NCBI RefSeq assembly: GCF_000143535.2
Contig: NC_037314.1
Span: forward strand, 2,480,001-2,544,000
Reading direction: 5' to 3'
DNA length: 64,000 nucleotides
Source of the DNA: Botrytis cinerea B05.10
Taxonomy: Eukaryota > Ascomycota > Leotiomycetes > Helotiales > Sclerotiniaceae
Under the pieces are notes generated by a model. That model worked only from the letters and a program-made list of their open reading frames with translations. It was not told where the DNA came from and did no database searches. Within the stretch, counting starts at the first letter, position 1; the number at the start of each line of letters is the position of its first letter. Both the position numbers and the translations under genes were made by a program. This document shows positions 37,136 through 52,083 of this stretch, piece after piece.

Positions 37136-40100
37136 GCATATCTATAAGTCTCTTTCCATTACATAACTCAAGATGTATACCTCAGAGCTATTTCGCTTGA
37201 ATCAACTCGAAATTACAAAATAAATGTATAATTTTGTTTGTATTCTTGAATGTAGTATCGAAATACAAGTGAACTAATTTATTGTATAGTAGACTTTTCG
37301 TACAGGTATACAACTTTCTTTTTTTGTTGTTTTTCAAACCAATTTATTATACAGAAGCTTCTATTTAACAATAATAATAATAAGATGTAAATTTAAGTAT
37401 AAGCCCCAGAAAGTTATATACCTACCTGGTTTGCTCTATTTGAATAATCATACGAAATATTTGATTCAAAAATTTAAACTTTTTAATCTTTGATACCTTA
37501 AACCACTCGTTATAAATATAAGTAAAAAATTCAAGAAATATTGAGAAAATTGTTGTAACTTAGAAATCTAAATTTATAGATCCGATAAATGTATAAATCT
37601 CATTCATTATTAACTTTGAATTGTTTATGTGAATGATTACCTAGGTAAATCAAAAACCCTTTCTTCAAAAGAACAATGTGTTCATTCTCAATTACCTAGG
37701 TAGGGTTGTGACGTTTTATAATTTCATATTTAAATACAGCTTGAGTTTAATTAATTTCTTATCAATAGATTTATTTCAATTTCTAATGGAATATCAAATT
37801 TTTTAAGAATCTTATATCAAATTAAACATAGAAAAATATTCGGTTTATAATACATAAAAAATATTATCATATTTCTAATTAGACATAAATCCAAACCTGT
37901 CTTTTAAATCTAATGAATAAAAAGATTGAAAGGAATTAGCAGGAAAAAAGATGTAAAAAATAAGAATACTTTGATTTTTAGAAATTAAAATGATAATATT
38001 CTTCTATATTATGATTAAAACATTTTTTTTCAAATTAAACACGATTTAAATTAGCAACTACTGAATCTCAAATAGTATTTTTAATAGACAAGGTACTAAT
38101 ATATGAAATAATAATATATACCTAAGATTGCTCTTGTAAAATACATAAGAAATCTGAGTTTTATTTCATAGTTGTATTTTAATATTACCTTTAAATCAAT
38201 TGAAGATGTTTGTAACTTCAAATGAAAAACTCATTATCTTAAAAATTGATTATAGAAATATCAAAACGAATATTAAATCTACTAACAACTATTTAATTCT
38301 TTTATAGCTTTTCATTTTCCAACGAATTTTATATTTAAAATATTTCAAGTTCTTGCTCAGAATATTATCATAATACAATACACTTTGTAATCTAATTCAT
38401 TCTTGATCAGTTTAACCTTACAATCTTAAATCTATTGAATATACGTTCATAAACATTTCAAATTGTAGAAGTTCCAAGATATCCAATTCAATCTAGAGTA
38501 AAATTAACATCAGAATAAAACCAATCTTTATTTTTAACAATAGAAATATTTTTTAGGGTGATTACCTAAGTATGAATAGTGTTGAAAATAAAAATCATTA
38601 TGTACCTACGTAAATAATAGATTCAATGAAGTTTACTTTTATTAAATATATTTCTATAAAGGAAGAATAGTAAGTAATATCCTCTATTAATGTTTGGGGT
38701 TTCTTTAAAAGTAGAAAAACATATCAAAGAATAAACTCATCTAAATATCATAAAAGATTATTTTGTATATAGAAAACTGAATATTTATTGAAATGTGCTT
38801 TTTTGGAACAAAATGGGATAAATAGAGATATAAATCTTCGTTCTCGATTATATGTAAAAAGAAATTGAGAATGATTTAATGATTATAAAAAAATTCAAAT
38901 AAATATTGTTATGTCTTAACCCAGGTATTGTAATATCAAAAATAATCATTTTATTCTAAATGAAAAAGAAAGTATAGTGTTTAATAAATATCCATTGACA
39001 AGTCTAAGTTTGAAGAAAAAACTCGATTATCTAAATCAAGTACTATTGATCATATATTTCTAATAGAATTAATCGTTATTTTCATCATCAAAACTATCTC
39101 AAATATAAATAAACATATTTGGAAAAACATTTGCTTCATTAATAATAATGAATCATGAATTATACCTACTCAGTATGTCAAATAAATTAGAAAAAATAAA
39201 GTTAACAAGTTTCCTGATAACTTCGATTTCTTTTCTTCTTATAGGTATGTTGAAAAAATAAATAACTCTTGATATTAAAGATTTATATAATCTAATAAGA
39301 AATACAAAAGCTTCATTAAAACGTATCTAATACGTTACTATGAATATATTGAGTGATCAGAATACTGCCAACATAGAATTATATTTAGCATCAAATGAAT
39401 ATGAAAATCCTATATGAATATTGAAGATTTATGCGAGTTTCTACTGTTTATTGTGTATCGAAAATACAAAACACAATATTGATTGAATTTGAATTTCGTA
39501 TCATTTGCTTTTTATCTTAACATTATTTGTAATTTAACTCAAAAAAATGAAGTTATTATTATTTTTAGATTCATCGTCTCTTTTTAGTATTATTTACTAA
39601 ATTGATGGTATGATTTTTCGGAAGAAGATATAAAGTACTGTACTAATTGAATATTTTTGAAAAGAATTAGTTTTAGATATTTAATTTTTATTTGAAAAGT
39701 CTACTGCTTATCAATGTTTTTGCTTTTTTATAATGAAAAAAGATAAAATATAATGGATCGGAAGTCGGTATTATTAAATACCATTGTAATGCATAAAAAT
39801 TTAGATAAATATCATTTCTGAAACATCGATATATTTATTCTTAATTCATTTGATAGAATGAAAATGGTATTTTATATCTATTATATATGTAATAGAAAAC
39901 TAAAAGTAAATTAAACTAAAAATGATTTTATGTATCTAAAGATTATATTGTTGGGTTTAAATACTTGAAAAATTAATTTTCTTATAGTCTTGACTTAATA
40001 ACAAGGATAGATGGGAGTATTTATAAACGTTGAATAGATCATCATAAAATTGATTCAAAAAATCGTTTCGAATATTAAGAAGGATAGAAAATTATGAAGG

Positions 40101-43100
40101 ATTCATTTTAAATAGATTAAATGAAGTCGGCACAAATTTTCTCTGGAGAAGTGAATATAATCAATTAGTTTTTAAAAGTTAATAAATAAATAAACTTTTA
40201 TATACCTAGCTGGATATTTAGAATAATCAATTGAAATTTAAAATTGATCAAAATTAGCTTAAAGTGATTTGAATTATATATGTATATAAACTTTTACCAA
40301 ATTCTATGCATAAATAAGAAAGTTGAAAATATCAGTTTTGTTATAAAAAGACAACTCAAGACAGAGGTGGCCTTATTCAGAATCTATTTATAATAATAAG
40401 CTCTAAATATCAAATAAGATTCCATTGAAGAGTTAGTTGATTATGTATAAGAAATAGATTTTAAACCCGGACTTTGAAGGGATTAGATTTAAAAAGAAAT
40501 TAGTTTTTTTTCATATCCAATTAAAACTATAATATAATCATAATTGAATTGAAATTATTAATTATGTTTTTTACTTAATTTCATTAGATAATCAATTACA
40601 GAACTTAAGGGGCATAGGAGGAGTAAATCATTTTTTTAATTTAGAGTATAAAAGTAATTAGATGATATTTAGGGAATAAAAATAATTTGAAATGTAAATT
40701 AATATTATAATAGTGTTTGATTGTTAATCAAAAATAATGTTTCCAAATTAATTCCATTAATATGTGAATACAAATTAAGAGAGTATTTACATTTCGAAGC
40801 AAAATATTAAAAAATAGAATAGAAGAATAATACATTTTGGGGTTTCAAATGAAATCAGTTACCAAACTCTTGGTTACATTGGTAGTTGTGCTTTACTAAA
40901 GTAATGTATTCTAAAATTGAGTATAATACCTAGGTATCTATAAAGATTCACAAAATACCATCAAAAAAAACTAATTGATTGTTATATCGAAAGTGTTTGG
41001 AGAGCAATATTTTAACAATTTTGTAGTTAGTTATTGTTTTAGTGAATCTTGACGAAGTTCAAGGTGATATTATTATTAAATTCCAAGGTCTATAATTAGA
41101 TTCAAATATTCCAAGGTTTGGATTTAAAAATGTTATTTTAACTAGAAATTAAAATATAAGAAATCTTGAAATAGATTTAAAATCAAAGAACTATTGTTTT
41201 GTAATAAATAATAAATCTACAAACAATCACTTTATTGAAATACTATATTTTCAACATTTTAATGTAGATTTGGAAACAAATCTTTCAAAACATTTGAGTT
41301 TAATAAATTTTGAGATTAAACAAAAAACAATTTTTAGATTTTATAAAACTTTTAATACTTTCTTAACATCTAAAATGAGTGATTAGGTGAGAGATATTTA
41401 TTTGGATTTTTGCTGTAGAATGTTAATATCAATTTAAGTTTAGATTGAGATTCAGATTTAGATTTTTGAATTGACTCAAATTCTATGGCTTTTATGTTCA
41501 ATAACATTTTTAGTATGCTATTGAAGATAAAATAGAAAAAATGAAATGGGAAATATAAGTTTAAGTTTTAACATAACAAAATATTTAAATCCCTTTACAA
41601 ATTATTATTTTCAAATAACCAAAATTCTGAATAATTTCAGATTTCGAAATGAAATGAAAGAATAATTAAAGTCTTTCAGATTTTTAAGTTTTCAAATATT
41701 GAATAATGTAATTATAAATATAAGATTTAAAGAATACGAAAAAATTACTCTTAGAAGTACTGATAAGTCTCAAATTCTCTTTTACCTCATTTACATTCAT
41801 ATTAAACAATTTTGAATAAATATTTTTAGAAATTTTGAGGATTGAGATTTAAAGGTTCAAAATGTCGATTTTTCAAATTTTTATATAATTGTCAGATAAA
41901 TTATTGAAGGGATTATGACATTTTACCACTTCTTATAAATATTATTTTAAAACATTATGAGAACTTATATAGAGAACTTAAAATGCATTCATAATATCCA
42001 GAAATAACTATTTGTTAGGATGCTCTTCAAACAATAGGATTTATTACCTTGGTAATGATTAAAATCATATCAAATAATATATAAATAGTTTATATATTCT
42101 TAGACATTTGTTTATAAATTGTTTAATATAAATAAGGCTAATCGTTTTTAAGATTTCTATCAATTATAAAATATTTACCAAAAGTTGAAAGAATTCAAAA
42201 ATATCGAAATTGTTAAAATTTGCCAACAAAATCAAGCCAAAGGGAAAAAAAAAATCCGATGTTTATTCAATTTTATAAATAAATTCTTTTTAATGCTTTG
42301 GAATAATAAAATTTATCTAGGTAATGAATTTAAAGTATTTGTTATAGAGGAAAGATGTATTCAGAGTTTTGATTAATTTTAATGATCTCGTGTATCTATT
42401 TTTAATATGATTTTTGATATTGATTAATCAAATTTTAGATCCAAAAATACTTTAAGTTATTTAAATTAAAGTTTCATTAAGAGGAGTATCATATATATCT
42501 CTATGAAATGCATTTCGTTTATATTCATTGATTAGATATAATTTCAAAATGCTAGATATATATATAATTACTTCTATCGTTATAAATCTAATTCTTTCAA
42601 AGATTATATTCTATAGATACAATGTATATATATAGAATTTTAAATTCAGTGAAAAATATATTATTGAATAAATAAGAGAAGAAAATATTTCGAAGATTTT
42701 ATACAAATTTTAGTTTTCTTATAATACCTAGATAAGGCTTTAAACAATAAATCTTCAAAATTTAAATAAGAAAATCCAAAATTCTATTTGAATCTACATT
42801 AAAAATATATGAATTATTTTATTCATTAGAGTAATACCTAAATCACGTTATGTTTACTTTTAAAGCTACGAATTCTTTTATCTATAATTAATTTTTAATT
42901 AGAACTCTCAAAAATGTGGTTTATTACCGAACATATCATATCAATGAATAGATCATTTCAAAATACATCAAAACTAGTTATCTCTAAATATTTCTGTTTT
43001 AGTAGTTAATCATTATTTTTAAAATAAAAGAATTCGACAAAATAACAAAATTTTAATTTGCTTAAAATGTGAAATTTTTATAAATATTCCAATTCCATTC

Positions 43101-43259
43101 AACAAAAACTAAAAATATTATAGTTTTCATTACAAAACATAATTTTTTTAAAAAAATGATTCTTATGTTTATTCGAATTCTTGAAAAAACTTCAAAATTT
43201 TATAAATTTTTTATAACTAGATTTCTCATATTAAATTCTTCAAAAACGCTATCAGTAAA

Positions 43260-43350
43260 TAAAGAAAGTGTATAGTTATACACAAACTGATTTTATATAT
43301 AAATTGAATGATCCATTTAGTGATATGATTCTCTTGGTAAATAACAACAT
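43260..43350 (-). mobile_element. Solo end of the TIR-family element, minus orientation
   Basis: A decayed copy of the outer part of the terminal inverted repeat described at 45646-49115, recognisable from GTG-TATAG..TTGAATGATCCATTTAGTGATATGATT. Continuing similarity to 61591-61700 lies just left of it (42960-43090). Confidence 0.45.
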
Positions 43351-45645
43351 TATTGGAACATTAGTTTTTTAATAAACAAATTCAATTCTATTGCTACATT
43401 TGTTATAATATAACAATTGATTCAAATTGAAAAAAAATAAAATCGATCATCATAATTCATTTGAAGATATCTACTTTTATTATTTCATTTTTTCTTAAGA
43501 TTCCTATTAAAACTGCTTATAAATAAAAAAGACTAAATGTAAAATAAATAAGAGAATCATTGAAATTATTGGAACAGAAACATAAGACGTTATTTGAATC
43601 ATTTTACTCATTTCGAAATATGACTACAACATAATTCTTATAAAATATAGGAAATCTGGATGCTTCTATCACAATATGAAATATTCTTGAAGCTCTGATT
43701 TTTATTTAAGTTTATATCTAAGCTTGAATTTCGATAACTATACCTAAGTTTATTAATTGTTTTTCTGAAATCACATCACAAAGATATCAAAGCTTAGGTA
43801 TGTGATATTTGATTCGAGTTTTTATTATCGATTTATTAGATTCTCTATTCTGTGTTTGAATGTTGATTCTTTTAACAAATATTAGATTCATAAAATTCAA
43901 TATATTAATAATTCTTTCTAATATTATTATAATACACTAGATTTTATAATAGATATCTTATTTGATTAATCTCATAATACAATCTTTGGAATTATTAGAT
44001 TAACTCAGATCAAAATGCTCCTATATATATATACTGATTGTAAAAAGTCTAGGTTTTTAACAAACTATTATTTTATATGTTTAGGAAATTAAACTACTTG
44101 AAACCAAATCAAATGCAAATAAATTTCATTATCTAGGTGATTATAAATATATTGTACTGAGAAAAAAAGTGAAATGAGTTTTAAAAAACAAAATAAATTT
44201 TAAAATATGACTTCAATAAAAAAAGATAGTAGTTGATGTATTTAATAATAATAAAATTAATAATGCATTTCTTTGAACTAATATCGATAGAAATTCTTTA
44301 CATGATCTATATTAATAAGTAAATATCTCTATTTATTTTATTATATGATAATAAATTCTTATATTATAGCGACTGAAATGATATATACACATTTGATGTA
44401 TAAATTGTAGATAATGGTTTTCATTTCATTTATCAATTTAGTAGTGATAAGATAGAAATATTGAAATAATGCACTCATAAAGCATTCTTATTTATGAAGT
44501 TGTAGAATCTAATAAAAATGCTTATTTTATAGTAAATTTATTTTGTTTAAATACCTAGGCAATGTTATTTCAGTTTAAATATATCAAACTAAGAATTTCG
44601 TCTTAATTTGAAATGCTATTTCTATTTAGAAACCAAAACCACAAAAAAAAGGATTTCCTTTATACAGGTAAATAGTTTTAACACCCTGATATCATAATTC
44701 TTGAAATTTCTTTAAATCTTAAGAAGGTATTTCTTTTTATATTAAAGTAAAATTAAAAGTGAAAGTTTTCAATATACAATTATTAATTATTCGAACATGC
44801 TTTTCCTATTTCATTTAGAGTAAGAATAAATTATTTCGAATCTGTTTTAAGTAGCCCCGAACTTTCTAACTAAATATACAGGTACCTAGATGATAATATT
44901 TTCTTAAAATATAATATCGAAAACTCGTTCCAATCATATATCTTTCTTTTTTTTTTTAAATAAAAATAATTCTTGAATATCACATTGTTTCTCTTTAGAA
45001 ATCTGCTTAATATTTCCTTCAGCTCTCTTGATATCTTTATATTATCATAGGTTATAGAATCACTTGTAAAACTATAATAACAAAATTGATAAAGGAGAAT
45101 CGTTTTGTTTCATTATAATTATTTTTATTAGTTTTATCAACTTGATATATTACAGGTTTGTATTTAGCACTATATATACAATATTAGGGTACCTCTAGTT
45201 GATCAATAATTATTTTCCATCAAAACTCATCATGCGAATATATTTAGTTTTGAATAAAATAATTTATCTATAATAGAAATACTTACTTATTTTAACTTAT
45301 TCATTTTTATATTCTTTTGATAAAAACTCTTTATTTGATTTTTGTAATTTTGGCTTACTATGAAACATTTATTTACATTTTCAAGACTTGAAATAATTAG
45401 AATTTCAAAGATAGATATTTCTTTTAAATTATTTTAGACAAAATGGTACTTTATATTGAATATTGTTAGTATATAGATCATTAAATCAATGAGTTTTAGT
45501 ATAATAGAATCATATGAAAAAAATAATAGAATGACTTGTTTTGGGGTTTTTTCAAGGTCGATGAAGCAGAAGTGTACAATTATTATATATACCTAGAATT
45601 TCGGCTTGTTTCTGATTTGATCGATGAGAATATTATGAAAATAGA

Positions 45646-48600
45646 TAACATAGTTTATTAATGCATGCATCATATCAATACATACACCACTTTTATTTCA
45701 ATTTATATTCTTCGATTTCAATACGCGATTTATCAATCATTTATTATACAATTGAATAATAAAGAAGGCAAAATATTCTTAATTATCAAAGTTATTAAAA
45801 AAAATGAAAAACTTTTGATTCAGAAAACTACTAAACTACATAATATTATACAAACAATATTTATTTAAAAAATGAATGAAGTAATTTTACAATTGAATTT
45901 CGATTACAGAATATACAACATATTAAAATGAAAAAGTAAATAATTATTTTATATATTCTTGATATAGATTGGAAAAAAAATTTCTTTAAATTCAAAGAAA
46001 TAGAAGATATAACAAATTATATTCTTAAATTGAAAAAAGGAGAAACTTGAAAAGCTTTAAATATATTGATTTTTAAAACACTATAAAGAATTAAAGATAC
46101 ATTTTAATTATATTTATAATCTTCATAGAGTCTTTTACAAGAATTTAACATTTATTAAAAAGTGATTTCGATCAATTACGAATACACAAATGAAATGTAA
46201 TATTTTGAATAAAGACTTTTATAATTTCGATAAAACAGGCTTTATGATAGGGATTGTATTTATAGCAATAGTTATCATTAATATTAAAAAAATATATAAT
46301 AAAAGCAAATCTATATAACTAAATAATCGAGAATAAACTATAGTAGTAATATATAGCAAAAGAAAGAACAAAACTATATTATAATGAATTCTTTCTGTAG
46401 ACGTAATTGTTCAAGCAAAATAACTCTATTGTTAATATAGTTTCTCTATATAATATGAGATGAAATTGAATAATTGAAAGAATTTTATATATGTCTTAAT
46501 ATCTGAGATAATGAAAAAATTGTATGCTTTTTAATCAAAGTGAACAGATTTCTATTTGGAAATCATTTTCATTGAATATCTATAACACATTGATAAATGA
46601 TACTATAGGAAATAGTTAAAGCCTCTTACAAAAAGATGGTCGATCATTATAATATAAATTACAAACTCAAAAATTAAATATCTCAAAATAACTTCTATTT
46701 ATTCTGTTTGAAAAAATTAAATGAAAAGATTGAATGTAAGATTATTAGAACTTTTGAAACATTTTTTGAAATGAATTTTATAATATTTAAGTAATTTTTT
46801 TAAAAGAGGTACTAAATAATTATGATCTGTCTTTTTAACCTCTATATAATTAAAGTCCCTTTTTTGATTCTTTTATAACCTTGGAAGTCTAAAATTTTAT
46901 TATAAGTATTATGTCATTGAAAATATATAACAAGTAAAGTATAACCTTTATTGATTTTCATAAATAATTTATACTGTAGTATGAAATTTTTGAATATCTA
47001 AAAGTAACTATTGTTTTCTATTTCATTCGAGTTATCTTAATTAATGATACAAGAACGCTTTTTTTTAAAACAATGTATTATAGATCTAACAATTCATTCT
47101 ATTCAAAATAAATGAATTGTTAATTTGGTAAACTTAAATGTTATTGAAGTTGTTTTGAATATTCAAAGTACCTCTAGTATGTTTTAAAGATAATAGGTAA
47201 TTAACAAAAAAAGAATCAAGAGGTAATAAATCTGATTACCTAGGTAACTTTTATTCAAGAATTCAATGATAATGGATCATAAAATCACATGTTCAAAAAA
47301 ATTAAAAAATCTTTTTCTTAGTATAGTGTGTTTTATAAATCTTGTTGCCTAGGTACGATCCTACGATTTCTCTATATCTAAATCATGTAATTAAATACCT
47401 AGGTATTTTGAATTTAATGTCTCTGATCAAATGAATCATAGGTACCTATAAATAAGCGATTATCTTTGTATTTGAAATGCTTGATATGGCTTATCTACAA
47501 AAAGAAATTTTATTCTGAATCATACTACCTAGGTACCTAGGTACTGATAATATGTACCTATGTATACTTTCAAATCAAGCATTATTATCTTACTAGGTAA
47601 TCTGATCATGTTTTTCATGTGCTATTTTATCAAAATAACTGTAAAAACTTTGATCATTGTTTGTGACTAATTTATTTTTATTTTGATTGAAACAAGTCGT
47701 GTCTTTCTCAATTCCAATATTATGAGAACCGTATTGTTTTCGTTATTACTATCTATTTGTAAAGTAAAAAGATAGTATAATAAGAAACGACGAATATTTT
47801 TCATTTAATGTATAAGCTACAACTTTATTATTAAGTTTTGTAAAAATCAACATTTTAAAGTATTGAAACGAACATTTAAATTGATAATTATAAAACTAAT
47901 TTCATTACAAAAAACTGTATTTATTATAAGTGTTTCTAGATATTTACCTAGTTATTTCTGTTATTAATGTTGAATTGAATGATGCTAACTGTTATTTTCT
48001 TTTGTGCATATATCCATAATTAGTAGTCTTCATTCTATGACTTATTTCAAACACTATAAGCTTTTTTTTTTCATATTTTATTGCTAGAATTCATGACGAA
48101 CTGTTAGCATTTTTGAAAAGTATTTTATAAAACTCTTAAAATCTGTACTTATGTTTATGTTCTATAGCTTTTAGGAATCTGAAAATCTAATTCTTTTAAT
48201 ATTTTCTTCTTATCTAAATCGGCATTTTGAAGTATTCGAAAATTAATCTACACGTTTACACGAATAAAACAAGCTTTTACAGCTTTTTAGCATTGAATAA
48301 ATCTAAAATTGAATATGAGATTGAACATGAATACAGCTCTATATTTTTTATTTGCCTGGCACTTTGAATTCAAATGAAAACAATTAAGACAATATTGCAT
48401 TTTAAAAAGAATTCTTTTTATTGAATCCATGAAGTATTAAATTTATCCGTACCTAGGGATTTTAAGAGTTTTTCGATCTCAAAATTTCTTACTCTTAATC
48501 TCTATACCTCTCTTACCTATTTACATAGGTATTCACTTTAAACTCAAATGGACATTGAGGATAGTGTTAAGGGCAAAACTCATTCTTTTTATTGAATCTA

Positions 48601-49115
48601 AAATCCGTTAAACTATTCAGAGATCATTAACCTAGATATAAATTCATATCATATATTAGAACTACCTATACTAAAACTCTTTCCTCTCTAGGTGTTTTCT
48701 TTCTTGATTCTGATAATTTTATTGAAATCATTATGCATTTAAATAGATTAAAATATTATAATTATAGGGTTATGTATATTTCAAAAACTAACAAAAACAT
48801 TCATCACCAAAATAATTACTAAAACAGTGTGCAAGCAAACAATTATTTAATATGAAAATATAAAAATTTTGGGTTTGAAAAAACTTTTGGTTTACCAAGT
48901 AATTATATTTCTTGTAATATCATCTTGTATAATACTTATGGTTGTTACCTATATTAATTCTCTTTTAATATTCTTATATTTGAATCTACTGAGGTTTTTG
49001 ATTATTCGAACTTATTATAAGTTATTGATAAAATGTATATTAAAAGGGAAACGTATAAATTGAAGTGAAAAAAGGCTGTATGCTTCTATAGGCCGTATGC
49101 TAATAAACCATATTA
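45646..49115. mobile_element. Candidate DNA transposon with long terminal inverted repeats, RIP-eroded (3.5 kb)
   Basis: The left end (45646 on) reads TAACATAGTTTATTAATG, then CATCATATCAATACATACAC and CACTTTTATTTCAATTTATA. The right end (to 49115), read on the minus strand, gives TAATATGGTTTATTAGCATA, then CCTATAG..CATACAGCC and a further line matching TTTTTCACTTCAATTTATAC. Similarity continues inward for about 110-150 bp despite heavy decay. The two small ORFs at 45665-45868 and 48869-49063 lie inside these ends and are not genes. The interior has no readable transposase. No target-site duplication was recognised. Confidence 0.5.
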
Positions 49116-49684
49116 TCTTTGTTAATTATAAAGCAAAAAGAATTATTCATCTTATTTACCTTTTACAAGATGTCTTTTTCAACCATACAAATTTATCAAT
49201 AATTGAAATTCTTGGAATTTTAAAAACTATATCTCAAATTTTACAAAAATGATCTAGCACATATTTAGTATTATTAATCATTATTATTATAAAAATAAAA
49301 TAACGTAATATAAACACACAATTTTTTTTGTGATTGATACACAATAGAAATTATTAAACTATTACGTTGTATTAACTTAAGATTTGTTATATTGATATTA
49401 AGTAATTTTATTCCAAAATTGCACTTTTATTATTAAATAGATCATTTTAAAATCATTTTAAAATAAAGTTTTTGTAATACTTATATTTCAATAATTAATT
49501 GGTTTCTTTTAAAAACAATATTTTCAAAATAATCAAAACCATTATTTCTATAACAAATACCATGAAGAATCGAATCTTGACAAATGATTAAAAAGTATGT
49601 ATTATTTATACAAATAATTATGATATATAAAAAATAGAATTATATTATATCAATAGATAAAGAAAGTATATAAGTATACACGAA

Positions 49685-49748
49685 TAATCTTTTTTTTTTG
49701 TGATACCCTCGATGATATGATCCACTCGACAGTAAATCACGTCCAATG
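49685..49748 (-). mobile_element. Solo end of the TIR-family element, minus orientation
   Basis: TATGATCCACTCGACAGTAA then ATCACGTC is close to the reverse complement of GACGTGATTTATCATCGAGC at 61321 on, placing it in the same end family as 45646-49115 but in a variant subfamily. Confidence 0.45.
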
Positions 49749-50166
49749 TTTTTATTAATATTATTTTTGTGATTTATTATTTATCCTAATAAGAAACACA
49801 TAATTCATAACATCAATTTATAATATTAATAAGTGACACTTTTAACATCAGTTTTTGATATTGAGGATCTATCGTGTGTTATTATTTCCATTTTTACTAG
49901 TAAATAAAAGTATTATACAAAAGCTAATGACAAAAATATGAATCATATGAAATGATTTCATTTTTTTTTTCAACTTATAATTGAAAAAGAAAGCAATATT
50001 ACTGTTTTAAATAATAGCAACATTAAAAAGCTATTTGTAATTTCAGCTAAATTACAAATTTAACGTGTAATAACTTTGATTCCAATTATTTTTTTCAATT
50101 CAATATATTAAGAGAAAATATGATATTGGTTGAGTTACATCTAAGTAATAGTCATTAAAATTATAA

Positions 50167-50245
50167 TCACTAATGTAGTAACGCATTCCTTATTAATAAT
50201 ATATTCACTAATATGGTAATTCATTCCTTATTAATAATATACTCG
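50167..50245. repeat. Two-copy tandem repeat, about 38-bp unit
   Basis: Two consecutive copies beginning CACTAATGTAGTAACGCATT and CACTAATATGGTAATTCATT, each continuing CCTTATTAATAATATA. Differences are mostly transitions, as RIP would leave. Confidence 0.7.
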
Positions 50246-52017
50246 AGATTACATGTACTCATTCCTCAATTAATCGATCATTTCAAATATCTTAGAGATA
50301 AAATAATCTTACTTTATCGATTTCATTCAGAATTCTCTCCTATATGAGGTGTTCATGAGAATGAAAGTATTAAAATTTAATGATTCAACGGTCTAATCGA
50401 AATGATGACTATCGATATGATTATTTCAAACTTTAACACTTTATGAAATACCTAAGTATAATGTGCAATCTAGTTTTTGACAAGAATATATAGATCATTC
50501 TATTATTGAACTCGAAAGATTTTTTAATAAAAGCAAAACCTATCACAATACTACAGCACAAATATTGGCCGCTTATCAAATCGGACCTAAAATAGCCATT
50601 TTATTACTTTTGTTTTATATGGAATCAATAACTTTGAATCGGTAATTCTGTTTGAATCTCATTATATATATGATTTAAATGTTAATATTTTGTGAAAATA
50701 ATTCCTCAAGACTTTTTAAAATTATTAAGACTATTATTTACATTGTTACAAAATAGATTTATAAGAGTTTATGGTTTTCGTTGATTTTATTAGTAAATTT
50801 CAGTAATTTTTATCGAATTTTATTTAAGTTTTAAATAAATGTCCTAAAATTTGTGACAATTCTACAAACGACCTTTCTAGGTACTCAATTTTTTATAATA
50901 TTAAATCTATAAAATAAAAGTGAGTACGAAGTGAAACAGTTGTTCTAGGTGTGATTTTGATAAACGGCTACTATCTGTACTTGGTGACTGTAAATTTAGT
51001 AAAATTAGAGCTCAATGCTATTAAGAATATCATATTCAAAGTATTCGTCTATGTATAGTCATCTTGATTATATCAAATTTTGGAACAGAATGAATTACTA
51101 GACATAAACTGATTCTTAAAAAAAAGCCTTTTTACATAGGTTCTCAAGAGATTGAAAACATTTTTGATGTTAAGGGTTTAAGTACATAGGTACCTTATTA
51201 ATATTTAATATACTTTGAGGGGTAATACCGTAATAGCCTTAGTAATATAATATTCAACTTTTTTTTTGACAAAATAAACCAAAAATATATTGAAGTATTT
51301 AATCCATTTCAACGTTCAGAAGTTTTGTCTTTTACACTATTATTGTTACTGTAATAGTTAAATTTCAATATAGGTATTATAGAATATGAGAAATTATCAT
51401 TAATACTTCAAATTTTTCGTATAGCTTACCATATTCATGAAAATAATTTGAAAAGTAATTTTCATAAAACGAGAGTTTTTTTTAAATCCACTGATTTCAA
51501 AAATAACAAAGTCTATGCGATCTTAATAAAGCTAATTAATTAATAAAAGTAAGAAGATTTAAAGATGGATTTCAAAAAGTTGCTTAGTTCCATATTTACC
51601 TAGGTAAGTAACGTTAAATAACAATATTAATCAAATAACTCACATTTTGCTCTAAAATAATATTGATTGATATTTTGAAACTCGAATTATTGCATGTATT
51701 ATTTCCATTAGTAGTATCAATAAAGTTCATTTTGAAAAAGATCGTATTGATATTATATTGAGTTTTATATTACATAGGTAAGAGACTTTTGATATATTAT
51801 TTCAATAAAAAGTTAATGTTCAAATTCAATGTAACAAACATTAAAAAAAGCGAATTTTAATACCTAAAAAAGCATTTTCTAATCAATATTATAGTAAATA
51901 TAAAAAAACCAAATTATAATATAAGCATTTATTATAATAATTTAATAGATTTGAGATTCTTAAATTTTTTATAATTTTGATTAATTGATTCAATCATTAT
52001 TGAATAATATAAATTTG

Positions 52018-52083
52018 AAAGTGTAGATTGAGATGAAAGTAATCCACTTAGTGATATAATCTACTCATTAATAGACCACGTTA
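52018..52083 (-). mobile_element. Solo end of the TIR-family element, minus orientation
   Basis: Reads ATTGAGATGAAAGTAATCCA, then CTTAGTGATATAATCTAC and ends AGACCACGTTA, matching the right end at about 60155-60217 base for base over most of its length. Confidence 0.55.
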